From assembly GCA_019059635.1 (NCBI GenBank), contig JAGVRJ010000011.1:372001-436000 (forward strand): a stretch of DNA of 64,000 nucleotides, in the 5' to 3' direction. This DNA comes from Proales similis (taxonomy: Eukaryota > Rotifera > Eurotatoria > Ploima > Proalidae). The notes beneath the pieces are model-generated. The model did not search any database, had not been told where the DNA came from, and worked only from the letters and a program-made list of their open reading frames with translations. Positions within the stretch are counted from its first letter, which is position 1. Each line of letters opens with the position of its first letter. Made by a program: the position numbers and the translations under genes. This document shows, piece after piece, positions 44,251-55,285 of this stretch.

Positions 44251-45254
44251 TCAATCGGTGTGCGGGTGGTCGGCTGTTTGAGTTTGAGCATCTGTGCGAG
44301 TCTGACGAGCTATGGAACTGGTCAGACAATTGAAAAGATTCTTGACAGCGACAAGGAGGCGAGTCTTTCGCAGGAGAAAATCGCCGCTAACAAATATGAG
44401 AAAGGCCCAGGCGATCAGAAGGTAGTAGTCGTAGACTTGCTCCGGCTCGGTCGGAACTGGCCCGTCGAAGTCGTCGACGTTCAAGCTCACGGACCGGTTG
44501 CCTTCGATGCCGGTCAGATTGGCGACGAACTCAATGAAGTCTTCGAGCCGCTTGTCTGTGTAGTTGTACTTGGCCAGCACGCTCTTGTGCTGGAAGAGGA
44601 GCACAAGTGGAACAGCGCTCACTCCGTACTTTGTGTTGTAGCTGCAAAAGGACACTTCAGTAAAGGGTCCTGAGTAAAGGGCGAGCTCAGTCAAGTTCGA
44701 TACCCGAATGACTTGGAGACGTCGAAGGCGAATATGCCGAGTTGAGGGAACGCGCGCGGAAGTGCGTTGTAGTAGGGCGCAAGACGAGCCGAGAACGGAC
44801 ACCAGGGCACAAAGAACAGAACCAGGAAGCATTCGGTCGGATCCGATTTGGAGAGGAGGCGAGTCAGATGCGAACCGTTGACCAGTTTCACTTGATTGCC
44901 GCCCAGAATCGAGCTCGAGTTTCTCACCAAACATCTCGTCTTGGCGCTTTTGTTTGAACTGCTCGGCTCTGGCTGCTCGGGCGTTTGGCCTAGAACGCTC
45001 TGGTAGAAGAGCACAGTCTCCTTCTTTTCAAAGTCCTCTTCGGTGAATAGGTGACTTGTGTCGCCGATAATTTCGACCTTCACCGGGCCTTGGCCGACTG
45101 CCTCTTGAGTCTCTTGCTTGGCATTCGACTCTTCGGCCGCTTTAAACAAGAAAGTTGAAATTGCTTCGAGCAGATTGCCGCTCAAGGACCAACCTATGAA
45201 GCCAGAGGACCCAACAAGCGTCCACAATACGAGCCAAACGTGAATTTGCCGCAT
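44251..45254 (-). CDS. TXNDC15: thioredoxin-domain membrane protein TXNDC15
   Basis: TXNDC15 is a single-pass thioredoxin-like membrane protein of the ER/cilium linked in vertebrates to cilium formation. Exons 44704-45254 and 44251-44641 give 313 residues. A signal peptide (about 1-25) is followed by an acidic linker and the thioredoxin fold: LVLFFVPWCPFSARLAPYYN, where a single cysteine replaces the CxxC pair as in the family, FAFDVSKSFGYNTKYGVSAV, PLVLLFQHKSVLAKYNYTD, and NLTGIEGN. A membrane helix (YLLIAWAFLIFVSGDFLL) and a basic cytosolic tail end the protein. Without two redox cysteines it is unlikely to be an ordinary disulfide isomerase. Confidence 0.93.
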
Positions 45255-45459
45255 CTTTCAATTAAACGATTTTATTCAGCCCAACGACAAGGGCAACAGC
45301 AGCAAGCGAAATGCAAAAGGAAAACAAAGATGTTCGTCGCTGAATTATGTATGCAGATTATTAGCTGAGAATTTTCTTCACTTTTTTTCACTCGAATCTT
45401 CAGCTCGAGCGGCTCGTCGGCTTGCTTGTTAGTCGAGGCCGGCAGACAACCGGAGGAGA

Positions 45460-45700
45460 CTAGTAATCGGAGTCGGCCGGATCGAAGAAGGTCTCGTACT
45501 CGGTGAATTCGGTTTTGTTTCTGCGTCTGAGCAGTCGACGACTTGAAAATCGAATTTCAGAAGCCAACTCGGCGAGGGCAAACATGAGCTACTCACCAGC
45601 AATAGACAGCGGAAAGAGCGGCGTCGACGATTCGATTGAGCAAGTCGCGTGAGCAGCATCCAAAGCAGTTTCTTTCTCTTTGCTCGTGCACATCGTCCAT
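45460..45700 (-). CDS. 61-residue cysteine-rich basic/acidic small protein
   Basis: A two-exon model (45597-45700 and 45460-45541, intron with GTGAGT donor and polypyrimidine-AAG acceptor) that joins in frame to 61 residues. The N-terminus MDDVHEQRERNCFGCC is followed by an amphipathic helix SRDLLNRIVDAALSAVYCC, then RRLLRRRNKTEFTEYETFFD and an acidic end with DSDY. The clustered cysteines beside basic residues suggest palmitoylation and membrane association. No family recognised. It lies just upstream of TXNDC15 on the same strand (206 bases). Confidence 0.5.
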
Positions 45701-46420
45701 TTCGCCGTTTCTTTGCAGCCCGGGACTTGCCTGACTCTTATGGTCGTACGAATGTAGCGATCATAAAAACACTCACCTGTTGAATCGCTAATTCGCTCGC
45801 AAAGTTTATTCAGGTCAGCATAAGCAAATGCGACTCTCGCTTGTTCGCTATTTCGTTCGTCTGGCTGGCTGGCTCATCGCTGTGAGATCGCAGATGGCTT
45901 GTAGACCAAATGCCGCCTTCCAAACTAGATATCTGGCGAGTGGAGAGACGGCTATTGCTGGTGTCGGTCATTTTTGACATTGGCCGTTCGTCGGCAACCG
46001 AGCCGAGCGCAAATGTCAATTTTCATGCTTCGATTCGCTTTGAGCAAAGATAGATCAAAATCTAATCAAGACCGGACGAGTCTCGATTTCAAATCAAGCC
46101 CCTACTGAGACAGGCAGACTGCGAGTGTCGATCAAGTCACTTAACTTGTCTACGCAGATCGCTTGGACGCGAATGGAGCGAAATTGACTCGCTTTGTGTG
46201 TGTGTGCGCTCTCCATAATTAGAATTTAGAAACTCTAGAAGAGAATAAAAGAGACCATTTGAAAGAATGACACTCGCTCGACTCACTCTATCAGGTTCTT
46301 GTTTTATTGGCCCATCAGGTGCACGCTCGGCTCTAATCTGATCAAGGCGTGTCAAATCTGTTTAAGACTAAGAAGAGTTTTCTGCTTTGTGCGCGCAGTC
46401 AGCGTCAGTTCTCCTACAAA
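45701..46420. other. divergent region upstream of HAGH
   Basis: No supported gene. An in-frame ATG-less extension of HAGH begins near 46349 and could be part of a mitochondrial presequence exon. A GT tract lies around 46195-46206. Confidence 0.4.
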
Positions 46421-47430
46421 ATGAACGTGGTGCCCATAGAAGCGCTCTCGGACAACTACATGTACCTGGTGATCGACGAGGCGACTCGCGACTGCGCTGT
46501 GGTCGACCCGGTCGAGCCAGAAAAGGTAAAGGCCGACTCCCCCGGTGCCTGTGAGCCATTCACACGTGCTTCAGGTCATGCAACGGGTCGCCGAGCTCAA
46601 ATTGAATTTGACCAAAGTGTTGACCACCCATCATCACTGGTGATGACTCTTTTGCACAAAGACGAGCTCGTGCGTCGCTAACACTGTTCTGTGGGGCCAC
46701 AGGGATCATGCGGACGGCAATGAGAAGATGGTCGAGCTGGCCGGTGGCAAGCCTTGGGTTTACGGCGGCGATGATCGCATTCCAGCGTTGAGTCAAAAGG
46801 TCAAACACAACGACACGTTCAAGGTAGCCTATTCTGATTTATTGCGAGAACTTGAGCGCCCGCTTGATGTGGATCTAGATCGGAAAGGGCCTGAATGTGA
46901 CCTGTCTGTTCACGCCTTGCCACACTTCGGGTCACATTTGCTACTACGTGACTTGTCCCGAAGACAACAACACTCTGCCGAGCGTGTTCACAGGCGACAC
47001 GCTCTTCATCGCCGGCTGCGGTCGATTCTTCGAGGGCACTCCCGAACAGATGCATCATGCGCTCATACAAGTCCTGTCCAAGCTGCCCGACACCACGGTC
47101 GGTAGCCAATTTCTTTTCCGCCTCTCTGTGTGCCAATTTGACTGTGGCATTTAGAACGTGTACTGTGGCCACGAGTACACGGTGAACAACTTGAAATTTA
47201 GCCTTCACGTCGAGCCGGAGAACAAGGTCGCCCAGCAAAAGCTTGAATGGGCCTTGGGTCAGCGCAGGCTGAATCGACCCACGGTGCCTTCGAGCATCAA
47301 AGAAGAGAAGGAGATAAATCCGTTCATGCGAGTGAGCTTGGATGCACTTCAGCGTCGCTTCAAACAGGAAGACCCCGTCCAGGTGATGAGAGCGCTTCGA
47401 GCCGAGAAAGACTCTTGGAAGCCGAGCTAG
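46421..47430 (+). CDS. HAGH: hydroxyacylglutathione hydrolase (glyoxalase II)
   Basis: Glyoxalase II hydrolyses S-D-lactoylglutathione to D-lactate and glutathione, the second step of methylglyoxal detoxification. Five exons (46421-46525, 46575-46639, 46703-46823, 46888-47097, 47155-47430) give 258 residues, the length of the cytosolic form. The metallo-beta-lactamase metal site is complete: [36 protein letters not shown] and [13 protein letters not shown]. Substrate-binding basic residues near the end are kept in [11 protein letters not shown]. The 72 bases before this ATG stay open and encode a basic, Ser/Phe-rich stretch like a mitochondrial presequence but lack an ATG. Poly(A) signal at 47494-47499. 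Confidence 0.95.
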
Positions 47431-47493
47431 CTTGCCCTGAGAGATTGACATCCGAACCACGTGTTGGCCGTCCTAATTGACTTGAGTCGAATA

Positions 47494-47499
47494 AATAAA
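47494..47499 (+). terminator. poly(A) signal of HAGH
   Basis: AATAAA 64 bases after the stop codon. Confidence 0.6.
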
Positions 47500-47694
47500 A
47501 GACGATGAAGCCGGTTTTAAGTGAACATTAAGCTTCTGTCTCATCTGACCGGTCTAGTTCAGTTGGGATAGTTCTGCGTCAACCAACAGGAGACAGAAAC
47601 AAGGCATAATCAGACGGGGGCTGGTCATTTATTATAATTATTATTCAAGCGAGAACAGGCTGAACGAACGAGAGAACAGTGCGATTCGGTAAAA

Positions 47695-48641
47695 ATGGAC
47701 AGCTCTGCGATGAACGAAGCGGTCGAGGTGCTTGTCACCAACTTGAATCGAAGCGCCCAAGAGTCAGGCGCCGACGTGTTCGAACTGCTGAGCCAATTTT
47801 GGAAAATGAAATGCAACCAGACGTCGCCAGGCGAGTCTGTGGTCAGCTACGAGTTCCTGGAGAATCCTAATCCGCCCTACGTTTGCTTTGTCACCCTTCC
47901 TGGCGGCGCTTCGTTTGCCACGTTTCAGGTGAGTAAGACCGACCGATGCAAAGCCTTCCAGACCTCGCTCAATCCTCACTTTAGAACAGTCTGACCAAGT
48001 CGGAAGCGAAGAAAAGCGCAGCTCTCATCGGTCTGATGAACTCGTTGCTCAATGAGCATCCGATCCGAAGAGTGACTTCCGAGTTCATTGCCCAGACCAG
48101 CGAACAAGCCCGTCACGTAAATTGATTCGAAATCAAAGACCCGACCGAGAGAAATTTGAATTTTTTTTTTTATTAGAATGGCATCGAGCCGACGATCGTC
48201 GACGTTTACGAGCGACTGCTGCAGCTCACTTTGGACAAGACAATGCTCGAGTTCAAGCAGATGATGAGCGTTTTCCAGCTGCTCGAATGGAACGGCAGCC
48301 TGAAAGCGATGAAGCAGCGCAACTGCACCATGGACGAGGTGCTCGCCTTCTACCGCGACTTGTAAGTGCAGCTGTTTGGGCCGAGGGCGAAAACGTTCCA
48401 TTTCAAAATTGAGCAAATACACAGCCGAATCGACGAAGACATGCGAGCGCAAATGTCGTTGGATTGGATCGCTCGCGAGCAGCAGCAGCCGGGAATAATC
48501 GGCCGCGAGCTCGAGCGAGCAAACACCGAAATAGAGGAGGCGCGTCTGAGCGGGCAGGAATTGCGTTTTTGCAAAGAGAAACGCGACATTCTCCTGCTCG
48601 CCTCGTACCAGTTCGACATGGAGATCAACAGCAGTCACTAG
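47695..48641 (+). CDS. LIX1/LIX1-like (lowfat) protein
   Basis: LIX1 family proteins (lowfat in Drosophila) bind the intracellular part of Fat/Dachsous cadherins and influence YAP signalling and growth. Four exons (47695-47928, 47985-48116, 48177-48361, 48425-48641) give 255 residues. Family hallmarks: NPPYVCFVTLPGGASFATFQ, a dsRNA-binding-like fold with SEAKKSAALIGLMNSLLNEH, MLEFKQMMSVFQLLEWNGSL, and the coiled C-terminus LDWIAREQQQPG then ARLSGQELRFCKEKRDILLL. The length fits Drosophila and vertebrate LIX1. AATAAA at 48895-48900. Confidence 0.94.
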
Positions 48642-49123
48642 TCGTCACCGCGCTCTCTTCCGCCGCGCAAACACACAGTGAACGCGCAATCAACGTAAAC
48701 AAGACCCAAGTTGCAGCAGAAAAACAACGAGTCTGATTACTTGCCTCGAGTCTCCAGCGACTTGAGCCATTTTGGATTTTCGTCGCCGAGATTGTTTTAT
48801 CGATTATTGAGCCGTTGGCAGCAAACTTGCTTTGCTCGGCTGCTTGTGCTAGTGCGCCACCTCTTCGTGTGTGTGTTTTGACTTTTTAATTTTTAATAAA
48901 TAAAAAATGGCGCTTCGATGCCTGTTCGACGACGATGATCGATTTTTATTTTATGCGATTGCCAAATAAAAAAAAAAACGAATAAAATGGCGTCTCGCGA
49001 ACCGACTCGCTCGTTTATTTTAGTTGTTGTGCGAGTTTGAGAAATAAATTCGATTTTTCATTTTAACTTGAATTGCGCAGAGTCGAGAGTTTATTACAGA
49101 GCAAGAGAAAAAGAAAAGCGAGA
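48642..49123. other. LIX1-PKD2 intergenic region
   Basis: AT-rich with several AATAAA-like motifs between 48895 and 48990. No gene seen. Confidence 0.4.
48895..48900 (+). terminator. poly(A) signal of the LIX1-like gene
   Basis: AATAAA about 255 bases after the stop codon. Confidence 0.5.
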
Positions 49124-51896
49124 ATGGACTTCAATCAAGGCGGGTTCATTGAAGAGAAGGAAGAGCCAGCGGCCATGGAGGCCGAAGTCTACGTAAATGG
49201 CGAGGTGCAAATGAACGGCAAGGGCGGCAAAGGCAAAAAGGCCAAGAAGGGCAAAAAGAACGACAAGAACATATTTGAGGAGTTGGTTCGTCTAATGCGA
49301 GGTGAGTTGGCTGCTTGAAATGAAAATGGTGGTGACAGTTCGACACCCGCTGGTTGCTAGTGCTCTGGGCCACCAGACAGACCGAGGACATTGACAAGGA
49401 AAAGGACCCTGACCGTTACGTGAAGGTCACTCTCAGAGAGCTGGTCGTGTATCTGCTCTTTTTGATTGTGATTTGCATCGGTAACTATTAAATGCTCCTT
49501 TCCAATTTGAGCTCGTCTGAAATTGACCGAAACCAGTGACATTTGGAATGATCTCGTCGTACACGTTCTACTTTGCGAACGTCATGATCGGCTCGTTTAT
49601 TCAGTCGCCGACCGTCAACAGCCCCTACATCACTTTCAACGATGTGACCCACATGGACGATATCTGGCGAGTGAGTTTGATTTTGTGTTTCTTATTTTGA
49701 GGCTGCTATTTTAGTCTTGGTGTGTAGGTGCTCATGGAGAGCTTTGTGCCCAATTTCTACTCGCTGAGCGACGGCAATGACACCTCGCAAATGGACTACA
49801 TTCGAAATGAGAATCGGGTGCTCGGTCTGTCACGACTCAGGCAGTTGAGAGTACGCAACGACTCTTGTGTCATACCCGACGATTTCAAAGAGGAGATTAA
49901 ACAATGCTACAGCGACTGGGCGCCGTCTCTCGAAGAAAAAGACCCGTACGGACCGTACTACTCGCAGAATCTGACCAACACGAGCGCGTAAGTTGCCTGC
50001 TGCTGCTGCATCTCGCTTACTGGCTCTAATCTGAGCGCTTAGCTGGTACTACCAGAGCGAGAAGCAGCTGAAGGGCTCAGGTCATCAGGGCCTGATGAAC
50101 TTTTACGACGGAAGCGGCTACGTGATGAACCTGGCCAAAACGCCGCAAGAAACGCTCGCCATCATCCAACACTTGTTCGACAACTTGTGGATCGATCGGG
50201 CCACTCGAGCCGTTTTCCTTGACTTCACGGTCTACAACGCCAACATCAACTTGTTCTGTCAGGTTCGAATGGTGTTCGAGATGCCGGCCACCGGCGGAGT
50301 GGTGCCCACCTATGTGATGAGACCGGTGAAGCTCATCCGCTACGTGGACGGCTTCGACTACTTTGTCCTCTTCTGTGAGATTCTCTTCTGCGCGTTCATC
50401 TTCTACTACACGGTGGAAGAAGTGCTCGAGGTGAGTGCTCCTCAGGCTGCTCGTGTCTCTGCTTATGAAAGCTAAATGGCCCCCGGCCGATGAAGATCAA
50501 AAAACACCGTCTCAGCTACTTCAAGTCGATCTGGAACATTCTGGACGTGGTGATCCTCTGCATCGCTCTGGTCACGGTGATCTTCAACATTTACCGTCAA
50601 GTCAAAGTGACCGAGCTGCTCGAAAGCTTGCTGGAGAACGACAACCAGTTCATTGACTTTGAATTCCTCTGCTACTGGCAGACACAGTTCAACGGTGCCA
50701 TCGCCGGCATGGTCTTCCTCGCTTGGATAAAAATCTTCAAATACGTCAGCTTCAACAAAACCATGACCCAGCTGAGCTTGACTCTTAGCCGCTGCGCCAA
50801 GGACGTAACCGGCTTCGCCATCATGTTCTTCATTGTGTTTTTGGCCTACGCCCAGCTCGGCTATTTGATCTTTGGCACTCAGGTGCACGACTTTAGCACC
50901 TTCTCCTACTCGATGTAACACATGCTCGCAATCTACTCGAATTTTGCCTCTAACTCGATCGAATCTAAGCTTCACCTTGTTCCGAATCATTCTGGGCGAT
51001 TTCGACTTTGAGTCGCTCGAGTCGGCCAACAGAGTGCTCGGTCCGATATTCTTCCTCACCTACGTGTTCTTTGTGTTCTTCGTCCTGCTGAACATGTTCA
51101 TTGCGATCATCAACGACACGTATGCCGAGATCAAGTCGGAGATCGCGCTGCAAAAGAGCGAGATCGAGCTCGGCGCCTTCTTCAAAAAAGGCTACAACAA
51201 AGTGCTCGACAAGCTGAAGATAAAACGATCGCAGATCATCGACATTCAGAAAGTGATCACGTCCGGCGATCTCAACAACGACAAAGTGATCGACTTTGTC
51301 GAGTGGCGCAACAATCTGAGAGTAAGCGGGCGAAGTTTGCCAACCGTTTGGCGGTCAATTCACGCCATTTGAAAGGCGAAAGGCTACGACGACGTTGAGA
51401 TTGAGGCGATGTTTGCCAAGTACGACGAGGACGGCGACCGATGCCTCAACCAACAAGAGCAAAAGAACATGCTGAAGGACCTGTCCAAGGAGAACGACGA
51501 GCTGAAGCAAGCCTACATGATAATGGAGCAAGCAGAAGAGAAGTAACGGCCTCTCACACGTGCACGTTAATAAATAAAACAAATCGCCTCGTTCAGCTCG
51601 ACGGGCTTCGACAAGAAGAACTGGCGAGGAGACGGCGTTCTTTTCGAGGACTATTCCATGCTGTCGGGCCGAATAGACAAAATGGAGAACTCGATCGGTG
51701 GCATCGTGTCCAAGGTAACATTTGAAAACGCCCAAATCCGACAAGCGACCTAAACCGCACTCGGCAATCAAAGATCGATGTGGTGCTGGCTAAGTTGGAC
51801 GCGGCCGAGCGAAGCAAACAAGACCGGTCTCAGCTCGGCTCGGCACAGAGCACCCGACAAATAAACCTGGTGGAGAATTCGCAGTCATTCTGCTAG
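49124..51896 (+). CDS. PKD2: polycystin-2 (TRPP) cation channel
   Basis: Polycystin-2 is a TRP-family calcium-permeable channel of cilia and ER. Exons 2-10 join cleanly: 49339-49480, 49537-49670, 49728-49987, 50043-50430, 50496-50914, 50970-51321, 51376-51542, 51597-51714, 51774-51896. The Lys-rich first exon starts at ATG 49124, but with the GTGAGT donor at 49302 its phase does not fit exon 2, so that junction is unresolved. Segments: [16 protein letters not shown] (helix 1), the TOP domain with [14 protein letters not shown] and [23 protein letters not shown], helices 2-5, [19 protein letters not shown], and the pore filter region [10 protein letters not shown]. Two EF-hand loops ([12 protein letters not shown] and [12 protein letters not shown]) are followed by the coiled coil [19 protein letters not shown]. 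Poly(A) signal 51973-51978. Confidence 0.95.
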
Positions 51897-51972
51897 AACA
51901 GAAACGGCCACAGACTGGAATAAGCAGCAACAAATCATTTGATTGACTTGATTTAGAATTTGAGCAATTTCG

Positions 51973-51978
51973 AATAAA
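51973..51978 (+). terminator. poly(A) signal of PKD2
   Basis: AATAAA 77 bases after the stop codon. Confidence 0.6.
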
Positions 51979-52036
51979 ACTTAAAAAGAATTCCACCGTT
52001 TGTGAGAAAAAAAAAATTGCGAGTTGCAAATTGACG

Positions 52037-54858
52037 CTAATTGCGCGCTTCAAAGTGCTGATTCAACTCTTCAAGGTAACGAGCTGATTTTGAAAATGAA
52101 GAGGCCAGCTCGGCGCGGAACAGAGGCACCAGCTGACTGATCCATTCGCCTTCGAGGTCTGGCTGCTCTTGACACGACGGAATGTTTAGAAAGTAGTCGA
52201 ACATCTTGCCAAACAGACGGTCGTAGCTGCGCGGTATCGAGCACGTGATTCGATTGTGTCCGTTCTCTTGGAATGTGCTCATGTACTTTTTGAATATGAT
52301 GCAGTGGAGAGAGCAGAGCATGCCAAAGTAGTCGACCTTGCGGCAAATGGCTGGCTCGATCAATTGCGACCAAAGAGGGCCGAAATGGCGCCTACCTGAT
52401 AAGTCCACGGCTTGTTGGACTTCATCTCGCAGCACAGCAGCGATTTGTTGTCCGTTTTGGCTTCGAACTCGGCCTCCTTGGGCAGCATGTTCAAGTCGAT
52501 GCTTCGATTGTAGTCAATGAGAACGAGGCACTTGGTGCGACGCGGGTCAAAGTAGGCCAGCGACTGGGGCAGCTCGTTCACCAGCAGGTTGTCCGGCTTG
52601 ATGTCGGCGTGGATGATGCCGCACTTGTGCAAGTAGTGCAAAATGCCGAGCAGCTCGAGCGCCAGGTAAATCACAAACCAGTAAGGAAACGACTCTTTCT
52701 TGTTGACATGGTAGTTGACCAGGTCAAGAAGAGTGCCGTGCTTGTACATGTTCATGGTCATTAGACAGCCGTCGTTGAATTTTATGAACTGATGCATTCG
52801 AATGAACGAGTCGCGCACGTCCAGTTTGAGGTGGCCGCTTTGCATCAGCTCGTTGAGGCGGTCGTGAATCGACTCGGTTATGTAAAACTCCCAGGCGGTC
52901 GACTGGCTGTCGACCTTGAGCGCTCGTTTCTCGCCGCTTGTCTTGTTCTCGACCATGAATATCTTGGCGTAGGCGCCCTGGCCGATCTCTTTGAGCACCT
53001 TGTACTTTTGGTCGTTGCTCATGCCCACGTACGTTCTTTCGCACACTTTGGGCGCGTTCACTCTCAATATGGTCCAGTTGGGCTTGCTTCGCATGTAATC
53101 GTCTGCGTACTTTTCCACGATGCGGTTCTTTGTTTTGATGTTGAACGGCTCTCGGATGGCGGCCGCAATCGTTTCGTTCAAATTGACGCCCACTTTGGTC
53201 GTGTTGTTTCGATCGGTGCTCGAGTCGTCGCCCGAGCAGAGCGTCTCGTCGCCATTGCCCTCCGAGGTGGTCTCGCTGAGCAAACGACTCTCGTTCGCTC
53301 GGGTCATGTTCATTTCGATCGACGGCGTCAGTTTCAGAATGCCGCAGAATTTCGTGTCAAACTCAAAGTCATATTTGGTCAAGTTTTCGTCCGCTCCTTC
53401 GCTCTCCTCGTCCTCTTTCACAGTCAGCAGCTGATCGATTTTCTTCTCGTTTACAGTTGCCGCGATCAACGGCTGTTTCATCAGATTCACGGTGAGCTCT
53501 TCTCCGCTGGCCGGCGCCTCTTGGCTTCTTCGACTCGCGTTCAGGCCGATTTCATAGTCGTAGTTGTCGTCCCAGCTTATGTCGGCCTCGTTGCCGAATT
53601 TGGTTGCTTCCAGGCTCTTTCCTTCAATTTTACGCGTCCACGAGCTGCCTGTGTTCGAGCAGTCGGCCATCTCTCCTCTTTGCGAGCTCTTTGCCTCTTT
53701 TTGACTTGACTTGCTTTGAGACTGACTCATCTGCAGCTCAAACTCGTCCAGTACAGCCGTGCTCGACTTTTCTTTCTCGATCGGACTCGGCGGTCTCTTG
53801 TTGAGAATGGCCCGGAAGTTGCAGGTGCTGGCCGCTGCCGGCTCGAAATTGGCCAAGCGATTGATCGTGCATGTGTTGTCATCGAATGCGATTTCAGTCT
53901 CCTCCAGGGTCGACGGGTGTCTGATCTCAATCTCGCGCAGTGGCTTCCGATCCTTGCCCCTGATCAGTATTTCTTCCTCCTCCTCCTCTTCATCATCCTG
54001 CGTCTTTTTGCTCGATTTGATGCTCTCGGTCAGCTGCTTGGTCGGATCGACGAATATTGAAAAGTCTTTGGTCATGGACTGTTGCTGCGGCTGATTGTAC
54101 GTCTGATTGCTTATGTCGATGTTCTCAAGGCCTTCGGCAGGAGGAGGAGCGAGCGAAAATTCGCTTCGCTCCTGAATGAATGTCTCGCTGCTGGTCGCCT
54201 CGAACATTTTATCGCAGAGTCGACGCGCCTCGGCCGTTCGTCGAGTCATTTCTTCGTCGGACATGCCAATGAACGATTGGGTGACGTTTGTCTGACCGAT
54301 TTTGGCCAATGTCTTGTTGTTGGCGCCCAGCAAATCCAACGTGGCATTGGCACGTTCTTCCAGAAACGTGCTCACCGACAACACAGGCGCGGTGCCCAGC
54401 TGATTTGGAATGGTGCGCGAGGCGATCTCTTGCTCTTCGTCGATGGCTTCTTCTATAGGCTGGTTGTCTGCCTCGATGATCGCTTCTTGCGTCTCGTTCC
54501 ACTGCGAGAAGGCGGTCACGTTGGTGAAGTTGTCGTTCGACGTGTATTCAAGGCAAGCGCCAAAGTTCGATGTTGAATTGATGCTCTGACGCGCAGAGCT
54601 GAGCAGCGAACTTCGCACACTGCGAGGCCTCTTGTTCGCCATCTCTTTCTCTTTTAATTTGGCTTGCACTTGAGACAACTGCTGCCGCAGCAGGCTTATC
54701 TCGTTCAAGTAACGCTGCTCCTTGTCCTGCGCAAGTTTGTGGACATTTTTGTAAATCTGAGCGCGCACCTCCTCAAACGAGAACTCTTCTTCGCGACTAT
54801 CGTCCGGCTTGAGCGCGCGGTAGTTGAAGGCAAACTTTTTGCGAATTTGCTCGTCCAT
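52037..54858 (-). CDS. BUB1: BUB1-family spindle checkpoint kinase lacking the N-terminal TPR
   Basis: BUB1 acts at kinetochores in the spindle assembly checkpoint and phosphorylates histone H2A. Exons 52396-54858 and 52037-52336 give 920 residues. The protein begins MDEQIRKKF; already near residue 27 it has EFSFEEVRAQIY, a motif that in BUB1/BUBR1 lies after the TPR and BUB3-binding regions, so those regions are missing here. A coiled stretch, a long acidic disordered middle, then the kinase: glycine loop EIGQGAYAKIFMVE, Lys in ALKVDSQSTAWEFYITESI, catalytic HADIKPDNLL, and LIDYNRSID in place of DFG, keeping the metal-binding Asp. NKPWTYQ|VDYFGML spans the intron. The kinase seems competent. 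An upstream exon with a TPR cannot be seen before the next gene. Confidence 0.9.
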
Positions 54859-55285
54859 CACTGTGGTTCGCTCAATGTACGCTCATTCAGCCGTTTGTCG
54901 GGTCTGTTGTTTTGATGCGACGGTCTCTTGCAAACAAATCGAGTCGACTTGCATAAACGCGTACAAATGCGGTGTCTGCAGCTCAGCTCTATCGTTGACG
55001 TCGACTTTTATTTTGGACTAAAAACGCCAGTCAACTGCAATTCGATCAATGAGAGCCAGATATTAAGTGCCTTAAAAACTTTTATTATTTATGGCTTTGT
55101 GACGCTAGTTTGAGATTGCTGTTGAATGAATTAAATGCATGTGATCGATTAAATGAGATTTCAAAGATCGAACGGATTCTCCAGCTGGTCGGACGGTCGG
55201 TTCGTCCCGGCGATTGTGTCGGTTGTGAAAAAAAAAAGGAAAAAAGCTCGCTGGTGGTTCATTCGCGGATATTTTTTTGGTCGTT
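54859..55285. other. BUB1 5' flank
   Basis: Space between BUB1 start and FAM13 stop, both on the minus strand. No exon with TPR-like sequence is visible. Confidence 0.4.

Noticed and set aside
46349-46420. GTG as the start codon of HAGH
   Set aside because: Non-ATG starts are rare in animal nuclear genes; the ATG at 46421 matches the cytosolic form. Kept only as a finding.
52792-53709. 305-codon plus-strand frame opposite BUB1
   Set aside because: It is a shadow of the BUB1 coding strand; only the minus-strand frame has kinase motifs.
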